DNA of 64,000 nucleotides, from positions 1-64,000 of the forward strand of contig DATJHM010000160.1 in NCBI GenBank assembly GCA_035493895.1. Reading direction: 5' to 3'. Each line of letters begins with the position of its first letter. The stretch's first letter is position 1. Shown here one piece after another: positions 61,002 to 64,000 of this stretch. The position numbers were made by a program, and so were the translations under genes. The DNA is from DATJHM01 sp035493895 (GTDB lineage Bacteria > Chloroflexota > Ktedonobacteria > Ktedonobacterales > Ktedonobacteraceae). Below the pieces are notes generated by a model. That model was given only the letters and a program-made list of their open reading frames with translations. It made no database searches and was not told the DNA's origin.

Positions 61002-61634
61002 CTACAACGCACTCTCATTGAGCGAATTGCCTTCCACTATTCTGAAAGACGTAGCTTGCAGGACCGGGCTCTTCAGAGCGCGAGATGCAGACTTTTTACT
61101 ATTGACGCCAAAGAAAGAAATGCGCAGCTTTTTACGCCCCTTGCTGATATATGCATCTACGGTCTTTATTTCCAATTTTAAACAATTCGCAATCTCTTCA
61201 TGGCTCAGACCATTGACCATCAGCTGCAAACATTTGCGCTCTTTTTCAGGCATTTCCAGCAAAATCTGCTGGAAATGCATGTAGGCCAGAACCCAGTTCT
61301 CATCTGGCAGGTTACGTTCTTCCTCGTAGGGTAATTCCTCCAGTGAAGTTTGCGGCCTGCGACGACGGAAATAGTCAGTAGCCAGATTTTTCGCGATCCG
61401 ATAGAGCCAGGCATCGAAGCGTTCGGCGTTGCGCAGATTCTCAAGGTTTTCCCAGGCTTTACGGAATGTATCCTGAGTCAGGTCACGAGCGTCTTCACGA
61501 TTAGAGACGCGATTGAGAAGCAGAAAATGGAAAATACGATCATAATAGCGATAAAAAAGCGTATTGGCAGCCTCCTGGCTTCCCTGGAGGATTTGATGCA
61601 TGAGCAATTGATCGCTAGGACCGTTTTTGAACAT
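61002..61634 (-). CDS. ECF-type sigma-70 factor
   Basis: The 210-residue protein has region 2 (YYDRIFHFLLLNRV, DLTQDTFRKAWENLENLR, FDAWLYRIAKNLATDYFRRR) and region 4 (MPEKERKCLQLMVNGLSHEE, IANCLKLEIKTVDAYISKGR), with no region 3. A tail of about 30 basic and polar residues follows region 4. ATG 61634 has AGGGAGGG seven bases upstream. It directly precedes the gene for the receptor-type anti-sigma factor, and the two form an operon. A dyad lies about 80-105 bases upstream. Confidence 0.95.
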   Translation of the reverse strand: MFKNGPSDQLLMHQILQGSQEAANTLFYRYYDRIFHFLLLNRVSNREDARDLTQDTFRKAWENLENLRNAERFDAWLYRIAKNLATDYFRRRRPQTSLEELPYEEERNLPDENWVLAYMHFQQILLEMPEKERKCLQLMVNGLSHEEIANCLKLEIKTVDAYISKGRKKLRISFFGVNSKKSASRALKSPVLQATSFRIVEGNSLNESAL

Positions 61635-61711
61635 TGGGGGGCCCTCCCTTTGTTGATCGTGAGAGTAAATGGTTGCCACAATAGCATCAACCAACGGCTA
61701 CCTCAAGATGA

Positions 61712-61738
61712 TGGCACACGTTACTACACCATGTGCCA
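61712..61738. promoter_or_regulatory. Dyad upstream of the sigma-factor operon
   Basis: TGGCACA at 61712-61718 and TGTGCCA at 61732-61738 form a perfect inverted repeat with a 13-base spacer, about 80-105 bases before the sigma-factor start. It could be an operator or part of an autoregulated promoter. The gap 61635-62024 otherwise holds the promoter of the cyclase gene and no other gene. Confidence 0.4.
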
Positions 61739-62024
61739 GTAGTATCATTTGAAGCTACTCTATTTAGAGACGCAGAAGACAGGCATTTTTGAATTTTTTT
61801 ACCCTGCAACTTTTCCGGCTGGTACAGTCCACAATACATCCAATGTCGTCATAGAGATTATATAAAATCTATTTTAAAATTGCAGCGCGATGAAGCACGT
61901 TCATCGCATAAATCTTACAAGCGCGAATTGGCAGGGAGCAAGCATTGCTTCTCACGAAGGGTCTATGTTAGAGTGGAAGCATAAATGTTGAAGACAAGAT
62001 GCAACACAAGGAGTAAAAATAACT

Positions 62025-62696
62025 ATGACGGAGGCCCTTACTCCCCAGGAGGGAAGCGAATGGATAGATATTTCGGTCCCTATTTTTTCGGGCATGGCGC
62101 ATTGGCCGGATAACCCGGAGATCGAAGTCGAGTTTGTCTCGACCATCGCCAATGGCGACCCCTGTAACGTCTCAAGCATTGCCTTCGGAGCGCATACGGG
62201 GACGCATATGGATGCGCCACTGCACTTTATTGATGGGGGAAAAACCATTGATCAGATGCCCCTGGATGCCACTATCGGGAAAGCGCGGGTCATTGCCATC
62301 CATGATCCAGAATCGATCAAAGTCGCAGAGCTGGAACAGCATGCCATTCAACCAGGAGAGCGCATACTTTTTAAAACCCGGAACTCTCCCCAGGCCTGGC
62401 AGACAAATACGTTTGTCAAAGATTTTGTCTTCATCGAACCTGAGGCAGCTCAGTATTTAGCCGAACACCAGGTACAGACAGTCGGCGTTGATTATCTGTC
62501 CGTGGGAAGTTTTTTTCGGGACGGTGCCGCAACACACCGTGCGCTGCTCGGGGGTGGCATCTGGGTCATTGAAGGGCTCAATCTTGGGCAGGTAGAGCCG
62601 GGCGACTACGAGCTGATCTGTCTGCCCCTCAGGCTTCAGGGAACCGAAGGTGGACCGGCGAGAGCAATTGTGCGTGCGCTCAAAACGACGGCGTAA
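62025..62696 (+). CDS. Cyclase-family hydrolase (kynurenine formamidase-like)
   Basis: The 223-residue protein belongs to the cyclase/kynurenine formamidase family, with the metal-binding HTGTHMDAPLHF motif, the N-terminal DISVPIFSGMAHWPDNP and GVDYLSV. Members hydrolyse amides or lactones with a bound metal; some have no tested activity. It is cytosolic. AAGGAG lies 11 bases before the ATG. It is a single gene between the sigma-factor operon and the convergent kinase gene. The tryptophan pathway genes expected for a true kynurenine formamidase are not present here. Confidence 0.9.
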   Translation: MTEALTPQEGSEWIDISVPIFSGMAHWPDNPEIEVEFVSTIANGDPCNVSSIAFGAHTGTHMDAPLHFIDGGKTIDQMPLDATIGKARVIAIHDPESIKVAELEQHAIQPGERILFKTRNSPQAWQTNTFVKDFVFIEPEAAQYLAEHQVQTVGVDYLSVGSFFRDGAATHRALLGGGIWVIEGLNLGQVEPGDYELICLPLRLQGTEGGPARAIVRALKTTA

Positions 62697-62716
62697 TTTT
62701 TTTCGGGAACATGGGA

Positions 62717-62755
62717 TATCTCGTAGAGGAGGGGCTTGTCTCCTCCTACAAGATA
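62717..62755. terminator. Hairpin between cyclase and kinase genes
   Basis: TATCT at 62717-62721 pairs with AGATA at 62751-62755 and the inner GTAG/GGAGG segment with CCTCCTAC, with one mismatch and a bulge. It lies between convergent stop codons, so it may serve both genes. Confidence 0.6.
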
Positions 62756-62765
62756 ACCACACCCA

Positions 62766-64000
62766 TTACAAAGTCCAGATGGTAACACCTTTGAAAATAG
62801 CATCCGTTGGATGAGAGCCATCTACTGCCGCCACGCCCACAACGCCCTGTAAGCTGCTGCTATCCTGTTGCTGATCCACCTGCTGACTATTCACAAACAG
62901 GGAGATCGTACTTCCCTGAGCGACCACGGCCAGCATGTTGCTCTGATTGAGACCTTGCTTGATTGCAGCACTCGTATTTCCCTCGATAAGCTGGAGAGAT
63001 CCATTCGGGGCCCATTTGTAAAGGTCCTCTTCTCCCCACTGACAAATGACGAAGGTATAGCCGTTAAAGGTGGTCTTATCGACACGAAAAAAGATGCCCG
63101 CACAATCACCACTCACAATAGTGACCTGCACCTCGTAAGCAAAATCGCTAAAAGCACGTATCGATTGATGGCACCAACGATACCCCTTTTTACTCATCGT
63201 AGCATGATAATCATGACTATCAGAAAATTCGCAGAAACCGCTATTATCACTATTGGGACCAGTTTCCCAGTGCGCGGCATTGGTCACAGGATCATATACC
63301 ACAAACTGACCATGGCCGGGCAAATAGCCAGGATAGGGATGGGTATTTTCAGGGATAGAGGTAGGAGTGGGCAAAGGTCTAGCCGTAGCCTGGATTGGCG
63401 TTGCCGTCGCAGATCGCGTCATAGCCTGGGCCGTTGCGGTCGCCTGGATTGAGACATGATCTCCTGCTGTCATCGTGGAGGATACAGCTTTACTGCCCTG
63501 CGTGAAGCCAAATTTCCCGATCGTAAAAAAAGTCAGCCCTCCTATCAGCAACAGCGTTCCCAGAAGCACAAAAAGGGTCAGAGGCCCTCTGCGTTTTTTG
63601 ATAGGCCCCACCTTCATAGCGTCCACAGCGACGAGCCTGTCAGTAGGACCATCTCCGCCCCTCGATCCAGGCAGCTTCGGCGGTGCAAAAGAGCTACTTC
63701 CAGGCAGCGCCTCTTTTTCACTCAATCCCGTGAATGGTCCGATATTTGCACCATTCGTCAGCGGCTGAGCGATCTGCGGAGGCCAGCTCGCTCTATTTTC
63801 CAGTCCGATATTATATGACGCGGGCATGTCGGAAGCGCGTGGTACACGCGCAGCTTCTGCCAGGGCAGAGGCAAAAGCTTGCACTGTGGGGAAACGCCGC
63901 GCAGGATCTTTTGCCAGGGCTCTCAGCACAACCTGCTCGACTGCTGGTCCCAGGTCAGGTACACTTTCGCGCAATGGAGGGGGCTCGATCGTGAGCTGTT
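62766..64000 (-). CDS. Ser/Thr protein kinase, C-terminal part with lectin-like ectodomain
   Basis: The frame runs off the right edge, so only the last 411 codons are visible. They begin QLTIEPPPLRESVPDLGP and VVLRALAKDPARRFPTV, the end of a eukaryotic-type kinase catalytic domain. A Pro/Ser-rich juxtamembrane part, one membrane helix (about LTLFVLLGTLLLIGGLTFF) and an Ala/Thr-rich linker follow. The ectodomain of about 180 residues has AYEVQVTIVSGDCAGIFFRV, SLFVNSQQVDQ and GVVGVAAVDGSHPTDAIF, and is related to that of the protein at 55395-56483. Four cysteines may form disulfides. It is a receptor kinase with the signal domain outside; its ATP-binding part lies beyond the window. Confidence 0.9.
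   Translation of the reverse strand, partial: QLTIEPPPLRESVPDLGPAVEQVVLRALAKDPARRFPTVQAFASALAEAARVPRASDMPASYNIGLENRASWPPQIAQPLTNGANIGPFTGLSEKEALPGSSSFAPPKLPGSRGGDGPTDRLVAVDAMKVGPIKKRRGPLTLFVLLGTLLLIGGLTFFTIGKFGFTQGSKAVSSTMTAGDHVSIQATATAQAMTRSATATPIQATARPLPTPTSIPENTHPYPGYLPGHGQFVVYDPVTNAAHWETGPNSDNSGFCEFSDSHDYHATMSKKGYRWCHQSIRAFSDFAYEVQVTIVSGDCAGIFFRVDKTTFNGYTFVICQWGEEDLYKWAPNGSLQLIEGNTSAAIKQGLNQSNMLAVVAQGSTISLFVNSQQVDQQQDSSSLQGVVGVAAVDGSHPTDAIFKGVTIWTL

Noticed and set aside
1..64000. CRISPR array, tRNA or rRNA genes
   Set aside because: No regularly spaced direct repeats of CRISPR type, no tRNA T-loop with matching arms and no rRNA-like stretch were seen by eye; a tRNA scan would settle the tRNA question.

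Overview
The window looks like a chromosomal segment of a Ktedonobacteria-type member of the Chloroflexota. The reasons are inferential: medium GC content, many lipoproteins and membrane-anchored sensors with Pro/Thr/Ser-rich linkers, a Ser/Thr kinase with an extracellular domain, sedolisin (S53) peptidases, large XRE/LuxR regulators with TPR-like tails, and an RND pump without a visible membrane-fusion partner. I see no rRNA, tRNA, CRISPR array, phage module or replication origin. Most genes have a clear GGAGG-like ribosome-binding site, and I used these to choose starts.

Layout. 0-6.8 kb: a partial conserved small protein, a sugar isomerase/epimerase-like TIM barrel, a CheB-CheR-PAS-histidine kinase with a CheY-like partner, and an isochorismatase-type hydrolase. 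6.8-12.3 kb: a sugar ABC importer (binding lipoprotein plus two permeases, no ATPase), a small lipoprotein and a Gfo/Idh/MocA dehydrogenase. With the TIM-barrel gene this suggests uptake and oxidation of a sugar or polyol. 12.6-22.9 kb: a zinc-ribbon/membrane/BACON-like protein, an unknown helical protein, an aminotransferase, an ATP-grasp ligase, HtpG, a beta-propeller protein and an amidohydrolase. 23-30 kb is the most rearranged part: an acyl-CoA synthetase remnant with an internal deletion, a CTACA-rich repeat patch, a 185-bp element with perfect 25-bp terminal inverted repeats, a membrane-tethered PstS-like protein, a truncated adenylation domain, a DUF4870 protein, a histidine kinase and a second inverted-repeat element of about 238 bp.

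30-40 kb: an RND exporter, then two related methyltransferases around a 72-residue protein and a regulator with a duplicated HTH region, then a 903-residue NB-ARC/TPR/LuxR regulator. 40-50 kb: a Kelch protein and a Cys-rich Tat-exported GH25-like protein, a sedolisin, a three-gene SPFH/zinc-ribbon/Cys-protein operon, a lytic transglycosylase and a metallophosphoesterase. 50-64 kb: a response regulator, a 2-hydroxyacid dehydrogenase, a sedolisin lipoprotein, a small coiled-coil protein, a Gly/Pro-rich membrane protein with a lectin-like ectodomain, an acetoacetyl-CoA synthetase, an ECF sigma factor with its anti-sigma factor, a cyclase-family hydrolase and the C-terminal part of a Ser/Thr kinase.

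The strongest candidate for a new system is the sigma/anti-sigma pair. The anti-sigma protein joins a cytoplasmic zinc-binding anti-sigma domain, about three membrane helices, a TPR-like segment and a complete extracellular branched-chain-amino-acid-type binding protein, which suggests transcription gated directly by a ligand. The tethered PstS-like protein and the two proteins sharing a lectin-like ectodomain fit the same theme of extracellular binding modules used as membrane receptors. The SPFH/zinc-ribbon operon is the second candidate.
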